From Nonomuraea helvata (GTDB taxonomy: Bacteria; Actinomycetota; Actinomycetes; Streptosporangiales; Streptosporangiaceae), in assembly GCF_039535785.1 (NCBI RefSeq), contig NZ_BAAAXV010000011.1:62001-126000 (forward strand): a stretch of DNA of 64,000 bases. The letters run 5' to 3'. The notes beneath the pieces are model-generated. The model saw only the letters and a program-made list of their open reading frames with translations. It ran no database searches and had not been told where the DNA came from. A program made the position numbers and the translations under genes. Shown in pieces: positions 8,520 to 19,735 of the stretch. Positions within the stretch are counted from its first letter, which is position 1. Each line of letters opens with the position of its first letter.

Positions 8520-9953
8520 CGGCTCGGCCGGGGGCTGCTGATCGCCGAGCGCGGCTACCAGGTGATCATGCAGAACTGCCGGGGCACCTTCGGGTCGGGC
8601 GGGGAGTACCGGCCGTTCCGCGACGAACGCGAGGACGGGCTGGCCACGCTGGAGTGGCTGGCCGATCAGCCGTGGTTCAGCGGCAAGGTGGCGATGTTCG
8701 GCCTGAGCTACCACGGGTACGCGCAGCTCGCCGCCGGGCCGGGCGCGCCCGGGTTCGTCGGGGCGCTGGTGCCGCAGATGGCGGCATCCCGCGTGTACGG
8801 CGTGCAACACGGGCCGGCCCTGTGCCTCCAGGGCGTGCTCACCTGGGTCTACCAGCAGTACGTCCAGCACTTCGAGGAGTCGTTCTTCGGAAAGATGCGG
8901 GTGACGGCCCGCCGCACGGGGTCGTTGGACAAGGGGTTCGCACACCTGCCGGCCGGCGAGGCGGATCGGGTGATCGCCGGGCGGACCGTTCCCCACTTTC
9001 AGGAGATCCTGCGGAACGAGAGTCCCCAGGACGAGTTCTGGGCCGCGATGGACCACGCGAAGCGGGTGCCGGACATCCAGGCGCCCGTGCATCTGGTGGG
9101 AGGCTGGTACGACTTCTTCCTGGCCGACCAGCTCGCCGACTACCAGGCACTGCGAGAGGTGGGCAGGAACCCGTACCTCACCGTCGGGCCGTGGCCGCAC
9201 GCCTCGCTGGACGGCCTCAAGGCCGGGTTCCAAGAGAGCCTCGCCTGGTACGACGCTCATCTGCGGGGCAACCCCGACGCGCTGCGGCCCTCCCCGGTGC
9301 GGGTGTGCGTGATGGGCGTCGACGAATGGGTCGACCTGCCATCGTGGCCGCCACCCGCGACGCCGGTCCGCTGGTATCTGCGGGCGGGCGGCGGGCTCTC
9401 GCGCGACCACGCCGATGCCGCCGAGGCGCCTTCGCGTTACCGCTACGATCCGGCCGACCCCACGCCCAGCGTCGGCGGGGCGGTGGTGCTCGGCGGCGGG
9501 CCCAAGGACAACCGCAGGCTCGAGACGCGGGCGGACGTGTTGATCTTCACCAGCGCGCCGATGAAGCGCCGCACCACCGTCATGGGAACGGTATCGGCAG
9601 TGCTGTACGTGCGTTCGTCCCTGGAACACACGGACTTCTTCGCCCGCCTGTGCGACGTGGCGCCCAACGGGAAGTCGATCAACATCTGCGACGGCATCGT
9701 CCGGCTCACGCCGGGATCGCCGGTGGACCAGGACGGCGTCCACCGCGTCACGGTGTCCCTGTCTCCCACCGCCCACTGCTTCCGCGCCGGTCACCGGATC
9801 CGGCTTCAGGTGTCCAGCGGGGCCCATCCTATGCACAACCGCAACCTGGGGACGGGAGAGCCGATCGCGACCGCGACAGCGATCCGGGTGGCTGACCAGG
9901 AGGTGCTCCACGACGAAGGCCACCCCTCGGCCGTCGTCCTTCCCGTCTCCTGA
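8520..9953 (+). pseudogene. CocE/NonD-family hydrolase lacking its 5' end
   Basis: From about 8520 the plus frame matches CocE/X-Pro dipeptidyl peptidase-type hydrolases: LLIAERGY, CRGTFGSGGEY, the nucleophile elbow GLSYHG, the acid in VGGWYDFF, the His in VGPWPHAS, and the C-terminal jelly-roll domain to VVLPVS. Families of this kind run to about 530-560 aa and begin with a strand region containing a conserved RTPYG-like segment that supplies an oxyanion-hole Tyr. That first 70-100 residues is absent. No start codon with a ribosome site exists, and the DNA upstream is the regulator gene on the other strand. I call it a truncated pseudogene although the catalytic triad survives. Confidence 0.7.
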
Positions 9954-10019
9954 AAGCCTCCGGACGTTCGACCCGATATTCGGATGCGCGTCACCGACAC
10001 GGTCGGGCAGCATGGGCGG

Positions 10020-10048
10020 TTGGCTCCGGGGAAGCCGGGCTCAAATAT
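10020..10048 (+). promoter_or_regulatory. Candidate promoter of hrpA
   Basis: TTGGCT at 10020-10025 and AAATAT at 10043-10048 are separated by 17 bases. The implied transcript start is only about six bases before the hrpA ATG, fitting the absence of a good ribosome site. Confidence 0.4.
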
Positions 10049-10060
10049 CCTGAAAGCAGT

Positions 10061-13000
10061 ATGGGAACGCCTTCGTTGTCCTCTCCACTGGCCGAGCTCC
10101 ACTCCCGCCTGCCCGAGCTCATGCCGCGCGACCAGCGGCGGCTGCAGCGCAGGCTTGACGGCATGCGCCGGGTGCGCTCCCGCGACGCCCGCGACAAGAT
10201 CGTCGCGGAGATCCTCGCCGACGTCGAGCGGGCCGAGCAGCGCCTCGTCCGGCGCCGCGAAGCCGTTCCGGTGGTGACATATCCAGAAAACCTGCCGGTC
10301 TCCCAGCGCAAGGACGACATCCTGGCGGCCATCCGCGACCATCAGGTCGTGATCATCGCGGGCGAGACGGGCTCCGGCAAGACCACCCAGATCCCCAAGA
10401 TCTGCCTGGAGCTCGGCCGCGGCGTGCGCGGGCTCATCGGCCACACCCAGCCCCGCCGCATCGCCGCCCGTACGGTCGCCGAGCGCATCGCCGAGGAGCT
10501 CGGCACCGGCCTCGGCGAGGTGGTCGGCTACAAGGTCCGCTTCACCGACCAGGCGAGCGACCGCACGCTGGTCAAGCTGATGACCGATGGCATCCTGCTG
10601 GCCGAGCTGCAGAACGACCGCATGCTCGACCAGTACGACACGCTGATCATCGACGAGGCCCACGAGCGCAGCCTCAACATCGACTTCATCCTCGGCTACC
10701 TCAAACAGCTCCTGCCCAAGCGGCCCGACCTCAAGGTCGTCATCACCAGCGCCACGATCGACCCCGAGCGGTTCTCGCGCCACTTCGACGACGCGCCGAT
10801 CGTCGAGGTCTCCGGCCGCACGTACCCGGTCGAGGTGCGCTACCGGCCGCTCGACGAGGACGACGACCAGACCCAGGGCATCGTGAACGCGTGCAAGGAG
10901 CTGATCGGGGAGGGCCCCGGCGACATCCTCGTCTTCCTGTCGGGTGAGCGGGAGATCCGCGACGCCGCCGACGCGCTCGGCAAGGCCGAGTTCCGCAACA
11001 CCGAGATCCTCCCGCTCTACGCCCGCCTGAGCGCCGCCGAGCAGCACCGCGTCTTCCAGAGTCACACCGGCCGCCGCGTCGTGCTGGCCACCAACGTGGC
11101 GGAGACGTCGCTCACGGTCCCCGGCATCAAGTACGTCGTGGACCCCGGCTACGCGCGCATCTCCCGCTACAGCCACCGCACCAAGGTGCAGCGGCTGCCC
11201 ATCGAGCCCATCTCGCAGGCCAGCGCCAACCAGCGCAAGGGCCGCTCGGGCCGCACCTCCGACGGCATCTGCATCAGGCTGTACGAGGAGGAGGACTTCC
11301 TCAACCGGCCCGAGTTCACCGACCCCGAGATCCTGCGCACCAACCTGGCCTCGGTCATCCTGCAGATGACCTCGATCGGGCTGGGCGACATCGAGGCGTT
11401 CCCGTTCGTGGAGCCGCCGGACCGCCGCCAGGTCAAGGACGGCGTCAACCTGCTGCACGAGCTGGGCGCGTTCGACGGCCACGGCAAGCTCACCGGCACC
11501 GGCCGCAAGCTGGCCGGCCTGCCCGTCGACCCGCGCCTGGGCCGCATGGTGCTGGAGGCCGAGAAGAACGGGTGCCTGCGCGAGGTCATGGTGATCGCCG
11601 CGGCCCTGTCCATCCAGGACCCGCGCGAGCGCCCGTCCGACAAGCAGCAGCAGGCCGACGAGAAGCACCGGCGCTTCGCCGACCCCGAGTCCGACTTCAT
11701 GGCCTACCTCAACCTGTGGAACTACCTGCGCGACAAGCAGAAGGAGCTGTCGTCCAGCGCGTTCAGGAGGCTGTGCAAGGCGGAGTTCCTCAACTACCTG
11801 CGGGTCCGCGAGTGGCAGGACATCTACAGCCAGCTCCGCCAGTCGCTCGGCGCGCAGCCCAACAGCCAGCCGGCGCAGCCGTACCACGTGCACGTCTCCC
11901 TGCTGGTCGGGCTGCTGTCGCACATCGGCGTCAAGGACGTCATCGACAAGCAGCAGCGCGGGCAGGACGGTCGCAGGCCGATGCAGGAATATCTCGGGGC
12001 CCGCAACGCCCGCTTCGCCATCTTCCCCGGCTCCGCGCTGGCCAAGAAGCAGCCGCAGTGGGTCATGTCGGCCGAGCTGGTCGAGACCTCCCGGCTCTGG
12101 GCGCGGGTCAACGCCAAGATCGAGCCCGACTGGGTCGAGCCCCTTGCCCAGCACCTGGTCAAACGGACCTACTCCGAGCCGCACTGGGAGAAGAACCAGG
12201 GCGCGGTGATCGCCCTGGAGAAGGTCACCCTGTACGGGGTGCCGCTCGTGGTGGGCCGCAAGGTCAACTACGGCCGCATCGACCCCGACCTGTCGCGGGA
12301 GCTGTTCATCAGGCACGGGCTGGTCGAGGGCGACTGGGACACCCACCACCGCTTCCTCAAGGACAACCGCAGGCTGCTCGACGAGGTCGAGGAGCTGGAG
12401 AACAGGGCGCGCCGCCGCGACATCATGGTGGACGACGAGGCGCTGTTCGACTTCTACGACCAGCGGGTGCCCGCCGACGTGGTCTCGGCCCGCCACTTCG
12501 ACTCGTGGTGGAAGAAGGCCAGGCAGGAGACCCCCGACCTGCTCACGTTCTCGCCGGACATGCTGGTCAACGAGGGCGCCGACGTCAGCGCCCGCGACTA
12601 TCCCGACACGTGGAAGCAGCTCGGCCAGCGGATGAAGCTGACCTACCAGTTCGAGCCCGGCGCGGACGCCGACGGCGTGACCGTCCACGTGCCGCTCCAG
12701 GTGCTCAACCAGGTCAGCTCCGACGGCTTCGACTGGCAGATCCCCGGCCTGCGCGAGGAGCTGATCACCGCGCTGATCCGCTCCCTGCCGAAGGCCCTGC
12801 GCCGCAACTTCGTCCCCGCCCCCAACTACGCCAAGCAGGTGCTGGCCGGGGTCAAGCAGGGCGGCGAGCCGCTGCTGGCCGCCGTGGAGCGCGAGTTGCT
12901 GCGGCTCACCGGCGTACGCGTGCCGCACGACGCCTGGCAGCTCGACCAGGTGCCCGACCACCTGCGCATCACGTACCGGGTGATCGACGAGCGCAGGCGC

Positions 13001-13936
13001 ACGGTGGCCGAGGACAAGGACCTCGACGCGCTGAAACGCCGCCTCGCCCCGCGCCTGCGGCAGACGCTCTCGCAGGCGGGCGACGACCTGGAGCAGACGG
13101 GCCTGCACACGTGGAGCTTCGGGACGCTGCAGAAGGTGTTCGAGCAGGGCCGGATGAAGGGCTATCCGGCGCTGGTGGACGCGGGCGACTCGGTCTCGAT
13201 CAAGATCTACGAGACGGAGGCCGAGCAGCGCCGCTCCCACTGGCCCGGCGTGCGCCGCCTGCTCCTCCTGAACGTCACCAACCCGGCCAAGTCGCTGCTC
13301 GGCGGCCTGTCCAACCAGGCCAAGCTGGCGCTGTCACGCAGCCCGCACGGCGGGGCGGTGGCGCTGTTCGACGACGTGGTGAACGCGGCGGTGGACAAGC
13401 TGATGCTCGACGCCGGGGGCCCGGTGTGGGACCCGGTGGGCTTCGACCGCCTCTACCAGCACGTACGGGCGAACCTCTACGACACGGCGGCCGACGTGCT
13501 GTCGAAGGTGGAGCAGATCCTGAGCGTGTGGCACGAGGCCGGGGCCCGGCTCGACGCCCTGCGGCCCGGCGCGGCCACGGACGACATCCGCGACCAGCTC
13601 GGCAAGCTCGTCTACCGGGGCTTCGTCACGGCCACGGGCTACCGCCGCCTTTCCGACCTTCTCCGATATATCCGGGCAATCGACCGCCGCCTTGCCAAGC
13701 TCCCGGAGGAGCCCTGGCGGGACCAGGAGTGGATGGACCGGGTGCACAAGGTCGAGGACGACTATCACGACGTGCTGCAGAAGCTTCCCCCGGCGCGGAG
13801 AGGGGATGCGGACGTGGTGGAGATCCGGTGGATGATCGAGGAGCTGAGGGTGAGCTTCTTCGCCCAGACCTTGGGGACGCCTACGCCGGTGTCGGAGAAG
13901 CGCATCGCCAAGGCGATGGAGAAGCTCACACCGTGA
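10061..13936 (+). CDS. hrpA: ATP-dependent RNA helicase HrpA
   Basis: DEAH-box RNA helicase of 1291 aa, the usual HrpA length (about 1300). Motif I is [10 protein letters not shown] near residue 102, motif II is DEAHERS near 201, motif III is SAT near 230, and motif VI is QRKGRSGRT near 388. The winged-helix/OB region and a long HrpA-specific C-terminal domain (DUF3418-like) follow. HrpA acts on RNA in the cytosol, with roles in mRNA processing and rescue of stalled ribosomes in other bacteria. It stands alone between a hydrolase remnant and the convergent Uma2 gene, whose end it overlaps by 11 bases. Confidence 0.95.
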   Translation: MGTPSLSSPLAELHSRLPELMPRDQRRLQRRLDGMRRVRSRDARDKIVAEILADVERAEQRLVRRREAVPVVTYPENLPVSQRKDDILAAIRDHQVVIIAGETGSGKTTQIPKICLELGRGVRGLIGHTQPRRIAARTVAERIAEELGTGLGEVVGYKVRFTDQASDRTLVKLMTDGILLAELQNDRMLDQYDTLIIDEAHERSLNIDFILGYLKQLLPKRPDLKVVITSATIDPERFSRHFDDAPIVEVSGRTYPVEVRYRPLDEDDDQTQGIVNACKELIGEGPGDILVFLSGEREIRDAADALGKAEFRNTEILPLYARLSAAEQHRVFQSHTGRRVVLATNVAETSLTVPGIKYVVDPGYARISRYSHRTKVQRLPIEPISQASANQRKGRSGRTSDGICIRLYEEEDFLNRPEFTDPEILRTNLASVILQMTSIGLGDIEAFPFVEPPDRRQVKDGVNLLHELGAFDGHGKLTGTGRKLAGLPVDPRLGRMVLEAEKNGCLREVMVIAAALSIQDPRERPSDKQQQADEKHRRFADPESDFMAYLNLWNYLRDKQKELSSSAFRRLCKAEFLNYLRVREWQDIYSQLRQSLGAQPNSQPAQPYHVHVSLLVGLLSHIGVKDVIDKQQRGQDGRRPMQEYLGARNARFAIFPGSALAKKQPQWVMSAELVETSRLWARVNAKIEPDWVEPLAQHLVKRTYSEPHWEKNQGAVIALEKVTLYGVPLVVGRKVNYGRIDPDLSRELFIRHGLVEGDWDTHHRFLKDNRRLLDEVEELENRARRRDIMVDDEALFDFYDQRVPADVVSARHFDSWWKKARQETPDLLTFSPDMLVNEGADVSARDYPDTWKQLGQRMKLTYQFEPGADADGVTVHVPLQVLNQVSSDGFDWQIPGLREELITALIRSLPKALRRNFVPAPNYAKQVLAGVKQGGEPLLAAVERELLRLTGVRVPHDAWQLDQVPDHLRITYRVIDERRRTVAEDKDLDALKRRLAPRLRQTLSQAGDDLEQTGLHTWSFGTLQKVFEQGRMKGYPALVDAGDSVSIKIYETEAEQRRSHWPGVRRLLLLNVTNPAKSLLGGLSNQAKLALSRSPHGGAVALFDDVVNAAVDKLMLDAGGPVWDPVGFDRLYQHVRANLYDTAADVLSKVEQILSVWHEAGARLDALRPGAATDDIRDQLGKLVYRGFVTATGYRRLSDLLRYIRAIDRRLAKLPEEPWRDQEWMDRVHKVEDDYHDVLQKLPPARRGDADVVEIRWMIEELRVSFFAQTLGTPTPVSEKRIAKAMEKLTP

Positions 13937-14528
13937 AGATCGAGGTGTCGAGCTCGAAGTCGATGGGCGCGGGCAGCTTGATCGGCGTGCCCATGAGCGT
14001 CGTGTTTCGCACCTGGTAGGCGCCGTGCTTGATCTCGCTGAACACGGTCACGGCCGGCTCGTCGGCGAGCGGATCGATCAGCAGGTAGACCGGCACCCGG
14101 CCCAGGGCGTAGAGGCGCACCTTCTCCTTGCGGTCGATGTCCACACTGCTGGGCGAGACCACCTCTGCGGCCATGATCACTCCAGGCGACAGCAGCTCGT
14201 TACCCCATCGTTTACAGTCGGGCGACCACATAACGTAGTCGGGTTGGACCGAGTCCCGGGGCCCATCGATGCAGATGTGCGGACCATACGCTCCGTGCCA
14301 GCCGCGCTCCCCGCGCAACGGACGCAGAGCGTAGGCCAGTTCGTCGCTTGTCAAGAAATGCTCAGGGGTGCCCGACGGGCTCATGATCAGCTTCCCTTCG
14401 ATGACCTCAACCCGGAAGCCGGGGAGGGGGGGTAGGACATCGAACATCTCGCGAGCGGTCTGCGGTAGATGCGGAAAGCTCGCGTAGGTGGATTCCGTCT
14501 GGTGCTTCTCTTCCATCATGGCGACCAT
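13926..14528 (-). CDS. Uma2-family putative endonuclease
   Basis: A 200-aa protein of the Uma2/DUF820 family, with a PD-(D/E)XK-like restriction-endonuclease fold and no known cellular role. Visible are the N-terminal FRVEVIEGKLIMSPSGTPEH, the active-site Asp in VQPDYVMWS near residue 107 and the EVVSPSS segment near 135 followed by DIDRKEKVRLYA. The ATG at 14528 has GAAGGGAAAG seven bases upstream, so the longer frame to 14627 is rejected. These genes are often multicopy in actinomycetes and cyanobacteria and may be spread with mobile DNA. Confidence 0.85.
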   Translation of the reverse strand: MVAMMEEKHQTESTYASFPHLPQTAREMFDVLPPLPGFRVEVIEGKLIMSPSGTPEHFLTSDELAYALRPLRGERGWHGAYGPHICIDGPRDSVQPDYVMWSPDCKRWGNELLSPGVIMAAEVVSPSSVDIDRKEKVRLYALGRVPVYLLIDPLADEPAVTVFSEIKHGAYQVRNTTLMGTPIKLPAPIDFELDTSIFTV

Positions 14529-14595
14529 GGAATCTTTCCCTTCGTATTCGAACGGACACGCTAAGTATTCCATCACACGCGCCCTCACGCCACAC

Positions 14596-14625
14596 GAATC
14601 GGCCGCCCCGGAGGACGGCCGATTC
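14596..14625 (-). terminator. Hairpin downstream of catalase gene
   Basis: GAATCGGCCG at 14596-14605 pairs perfectly with CGGCCGATTC at 14616-14625 around a ten-base loop. It starts 10 bases beyond the catalase stop, in the direction of transcription. No T-tract follows, as is common for actinobacterial terminators. Confidence 0.6.
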
Positions 14626-14634
14626 ACGTGCCAG

Positions 14635-16638
<2,004 letters not shown>

Positions 16639-16714
16639 GAGAAAATCCCCCTTTGTAGGTGTTTGTCAGGCTTTACACCAGTGCCCCTATGGGCAGGTCG
16701 AAACAGGGGGATCG

Positions 16715-17368
16715 ATGATCAAGGCTGTGGTGTTCGACGTCGGGGAGACGCTGATCAGTGAGGAGCGGATCTGGGCACGCTGGGCCGAGCGGCTGGGCGT
16801 GAGCGGGTTCGTGCTGATGGGCGCGCTCGGCGGGATGGCCGCGCTGGATCGTCCCCACGGCGACGCCTTCGAGCTCATCCGGCCCGGCTTCGACCTCCTC
16901 GCGGAGGAGGCCGCATGGGAGCGCGACGACCCCCACGGCCTGCGCAGCGGCTTCGACGCCGACGACCTCTATCCCGACGTGCGCGACGCGCTGGCCGCCA
17001 TCCGCGCCGCCGGCCACCAGGTGATCATCGCGGGCAACCAGCCGAGCCGCGCCTACGACGCGCTGGTCGCCATGGACCTGCCCGCCGACTCCGTGCACAC
17101 TTCCGAGGGATGGGGCGTCTCCAAGCCGGCCCCCGGTTTCTTCGCCAAGGTGGCGGCTGTCGCGGGGCGGGAGCCCGCCGAGATCCTCTACGTCGGCGAC
17201 CGGCTGGACAACGACGTGCTGCCCGCCGCCGCGGCGGGCATGCGCACCGCGCTGCTGCGCCGCGGGCCGTGGGGATACCTGCACGCCGAGCGCCCGCAGG
17301 CGGAGGCCGCCGACGCGATCGTCGACGGCCTGCACGCACTGCTGCCCGTGCTCGAACGCCTCGCGTGA
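16715..17368 (+). CDS. HAD-family hydrolase-like protein
   Basis: A 217-aa HAD protein starting at the ATG at 16715 with an AGGGGG site. Motif I reads FDVGETL, where the usual second Asp is Gly. Motif II is IIAGNQ near residue 108, motif III lysine is SKPAPGFF near 137, motif IV is YVGDRLDND near 160. The D-to-G change at the acid/base position is seen in many actinobacterial members and may mean a non-phosphatase activity or a binding role. The reading frame extends upstream into katE but that part is a shadow. The substrate is unknown. Confidence 0.8.
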   Translation: MIKAVVFDVGETLISEERIWARWAERLGVSGFVLMGALGGMAALDRPHGDAFELIRPGFDLLAEEAAWERDDPHGLRSGFDADDLYPDVRDALAAIRAAGHQVIIAGNQPSRAYDALVAMDLPADSVHTSEGWGVSKPAPGFFAKVAAVAGREPAEILYVGDRLDNDVLPAAAAGMRTALLRRGPWGYLHAERPQAEAADAIVDGLHALLPVLERLA

Positions 17369-17403
17369 GGCGGCCACGGGCCTGACGCCCGCGCCGGGAC
17401 CTC

Positions 17404-17730
17404 TCACGGAAGGTTCTCGTCGGGGTCGATGCGGATGGCACGCTCTTCCGCCGACAGGTCGTTGCCGTCGTCGTCGCCCCAGTCCGAGGCGATCTCCTCG
17501 CTCTCGGTGTCGGGCTCCAGCCCCTCGTCCGGCTGCGTCAGCCGGTGCTTGGGCCGGGGCTCGTGGAGCCGGTCCCTGGCCTCCCGGCGCAGGCGTTCGT
17601 CGAGCGTGTCTCTGTGCTGGGGGTCGTCCTCGACGACTTCGTGGTAGAAGCCGAGGTCGTCGGTCCACTCCTCGACCTCGATCTCCTGTTCGTCGCTGAG
17701 GCCGAACCGGTCCGGAGGTTTTTCGGTCAT
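17404..17730 (-). CDS. Small acidic protein, DUF5709-like
   Basis: A 108-aa, strongly acidic, probably disordered protein with an excellent ribosome site (TAGGGGG, seven bases before ATG). The segment DTLDERLRREARDR resembles the repeated core of DUF5709, a family of unknown function in actinomycetes. The C-terminus is rich in Asp, Glu and Ser. It lies upstream of nothing on its own strand within 300 bases, and 36 bases downstream of it in sequence is the hemerythrin gene end, so the two may be co-transcribed from the hemerythrin side. Confidence 0.65.
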   Translation of the reverse strand: MTEKPPDRFGLSDEQEIEVEEWTDDLGFYHEVVEDDPQHRDTLDERLRREARDRLHEPRPKHRLTQPDEGLEPDTESEEIASDWGDDDGNDLSAEERAIRIDPDENLP

Positions 17731-17766
17731 ACGCGCCCCCTACCCAGCGATGAGCCCGAAATCCTC

Positions 17767-18327
17767 CTATGTGGAGTGCCGTAGCGCCTCGGCCAACTCC
17801 TTCTTGTCCATGTGGGATCGGCCGGGGATGTCGGCCTTCTTGGCCTTCTCGTACAGCTCGGCCTTGCTGGCCCCCTCGCGCGAGCCGGCCGGGGCCGCCT
17901 GCTTGGGGACGCCGAGCGCCTTGAGCTCCTCCGCCCTGCGCTCCTTGAACGCCTTGCCGAGCTCCTTCAGCTGCTTCTCGCCGACCGACTTCGCGAGGGT
18001 GGGCAGGATCTTGCTCTCTTCTTCCTTGACGTGGTGCGTGACGGACTCGACCAGCTGATCGAGCGTCTTGCGGAACTCCGGCGTGCCGGGCCTGGCCCGT
18101 ACGAGCGCGTCGAGGAGGATCTCGGCCTCTTTGTGCTCCTCGACGCTGTGGTGGGCGTCGATGAGCGGATAGACCCGGTCCTCCTCGGCCCGCGAGTGGG
18201 CGACCAGGAGGGCGTGCAACTCCGCCACGGTGGCCGACGGGTCGCCTTCCTGCTTCTTGAGCCGCTCGAAGAGCCTCTCCACGGTCCGGTGGTCACTGGT
18301 GATCAGAGTGATGACGTCGGTTGCCAT
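17767..18327 (-). CDS. Hemerythrin-domain protein with SAP-like C-terminus
   Basis: Residues 1-130 form a hemerythrin HHE domain with diiron ligands in order: SDHRTVERLFERL, AHSRAEEDRVYPLI, EEHKEAEILL and THHVKEEESKILP. Such proteins bind O2, NO or iron and are linked to oxidative or nitrosative stress. Residues about 150-186 (ASKAELYEKAKKADIPGRSHMDKKE) resemble the Rho N-terminal/SAP-like helix-extended motif often attached in actinomycetes. The ATG at 18327 is chosen because the HHE domain begins directly after it. It follows the MFS transporter gene on the same strand. Confidence 0.9.
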   Translation of the reverse strand: MATDVITLITSDHRTVERLFERLKKQEGDPSATVAELHALLVAHSRAEEDRVYPLIDAHHSVEEHKEAEILLDALVRARPGTPEFRKTLDQLVESVTHHVKEEESKILPTLAKSVGEKQLKELGKAFKERRAEELKALGVPKQAAPAGSREGASKAELYEKAKKADIPGRSHMDKKELAEALRHST

Positions 18328-18377
18328 GGTGGCCACTGCTACCCAGGTGAACAGCGGCCAATCAAGGGGGAAGCCGG

Positions 18378-19631
18378 TCAGGCGTTCTCCAGGCGCGGGC
18401 GCAGCCGTACGGCCTGCCTGAAGGTCCGGCCGGTCAGGCGGGCCAGCCCGGCGGCGGCCAGGAGCGCGGCCGCCACGCAGGACACGCCGCCGATCTCCAG
18501 CGCGATCCGCGGTCCGAGCCCGTCGCTGAGCCAGCCGAGCAGCGGCCCGCCGAGCGCGCCCGATCCCGCGCTGACGATGGACAGTGCCGCGATGACCCGG
18601 CCGCGCATGGGCTCGGGGCTGTCGAGCTGGGCGCGCGCCGAGACGGTGGTGTCGAGGGCCACCGCGCCGGCCGCGATCGGCAGCAGCACGGCCCCGAACG
18701 TCCACAGCTCCGGCATCAGGCCGCTCACCGCCTGCGCCACCCCGGTCGCGAACGCCGTGATCAGCAGCAGCCGGATCGTCAGGTGGGGCCTGGCGGCGAC
18801 CAGGAAGCCGCCGAGCACGGTGCCGACGGCGAAGACCGTGGACAGCAGGCCGTACCCGCCGGCGCCCGCCTCCAGCGGGCCGGCGCTCATGGCGGCCATG
18901 GTGACCTGATAGTTGCGCCCCACGCTGCCCGACACGAACCAGAGCGCCAGCACGACCAGCAGCCACGGGGTACGCAGCACGTACCCCAGGCCCTCGCGCA
19001 CGGAGCCGCGCTGCCGCTCGGCGGGCGCGAGCCGGTGGAACTCCTCACGGCGCATGGCCAGCACCGCCGCGACCACCGCGAAGAAGCTGGCGGCGTTGAT
19101 CACGAACAGCCCCTCGTTCCCCGTGAACGGCAGCAGCACGCCCGCCAGGCTCATGCCCATGATGCGGCCCGCGGAGCTGAGGATCGAGCCGAGCGCCATC
19201 GCGTTCGGCAGGTCGGCGGGCGGCACCACCTGCGCGCCGAACCGCCCGAGAGCGGGGCCGCCCAGCGCGGTGATCACGCCGCCGGCCAGCGCGACCCCGT
19301 AGATCGGCAGCACCGACCCGACGCCGCTCATCGTGATCAGCGCCAGTACGGCGGCGAGCGCGGCCTGCGCGAGCTGCGCCGCGATCACGACGGGGCGGCT
19401 CGGCAGGCGGTCGGCCAGCGCGCCGCCCCACATGCCCAGCAGCAGCGTCGGCAGCGCCTGCATGACGAGGCTCAGCCCGACGCTGGTCGCCGAGCCCGTC
19501 AGCGTCAGGATGAGCCAGTTGACACCGAGCACCTGCATCCAGGTGCCGGTGACGGAGACGAGGTCAGCTCCCGCCCAGAGCCGGTAGTTGTGGTGCCGGA
19601 GAGCCCTGAACGTGGAGGAAGAGAGAGACAA
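18378..19631 (-). CDS. MFS transporter
   Basis: A 417-aa major facilitator with about 12 hydrophobic helices. The N-terminal FRALRHHNYRLWAGADLVSVTGTWMQ is the typical start of the enterobactin-exporter-like (EntS/MFS_3) group. The ADRLPSRP loop between helices 2 and 3 is the MFS motif A (G-x-L-a-D-r). The start is a TTG at 19631 with AGGA seven bases upstream. Likely an exporter of small hydrophobic compounds; substrate unknown. It lies downstream of an ABC exporter on the same strand, separated by a 19-base palindrome. Confidence 0.85.
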   Translation of the reverse strand: MSLSSSTFRALRHHNYRLWAGADLVSVTGTWMQVLGVNWLILTLTGSATSVGLSLVMQALPTLLLGMWGGALADRLPSRPVVIAAQLAQAALAAVLALITMSGVGSVLPIYGVALAGGVITALGGPALGRFGAQVVPPADLPNAMALGSILSSAGRIMGMSLAGVLLPFTGNEGLFVINAASFFAVVAAVLAMRREEFHRLAPAERQRGSVREGLGYVLRTPWLLVVLALWFVSGSVGRNYQVTMAAMSAGPLEAGAGGYGLLSTVFAVGTVLGGFLVAARPHLTIRLLLITAFATGVAQAVSGLMPELWTFGAVLLPIAAGAVALDTTVSARAQLDSPEPMRGRVIAALSIVSAGSGALGGPLLGWLSDGLGPRIALEIGGVSCVAAALLAAAGLARLTGRTFRQAVRLRPRLENA

Positions 19632-19689
19632 AACGGGTCCTAGCCTTGAAGATTCACCGGGGGGTCAAACACGGTGATCTCAGAGGCGG

Positions 19690-19708
19690 ATTCCGGTCTG
19701 ACCGGAAT
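19690..19708 (-). terminator. Perfect 8-bp hairpin between ABC exporter and MFS genes
   Basis: ATTCCGGT at 19690-19697 and ACCGGAAT at 19701-19708 flank a three-base loop. It is 28 bases beyond the ABC-exporter stop and 59 bases before the MFS start, so it may be a terminator of the former or an operator of the latter. No T-tract. Confidence 0.45.
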
Positions 19709-19735
19709 GTGAGGCAAGACACGTCTAATTGATGT

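Noticed and set aside
9806-13240. A 1144-codon open frame on the minus strand opposite hrpA, and similar long frames elsewhere
   Set aside because: It mirrors hrpA codon by codon, is rich in Leu/Val/Gly/Asp/Arg repeats with no domain, and has no ribosome site. It is a high-GC shadow.
11572-14019. An 815-codon plus-strand frame within hrpA
   Set aside because: Arg/Ala/Gly-rich +1-frame shadow of the helicase gene with no motif.
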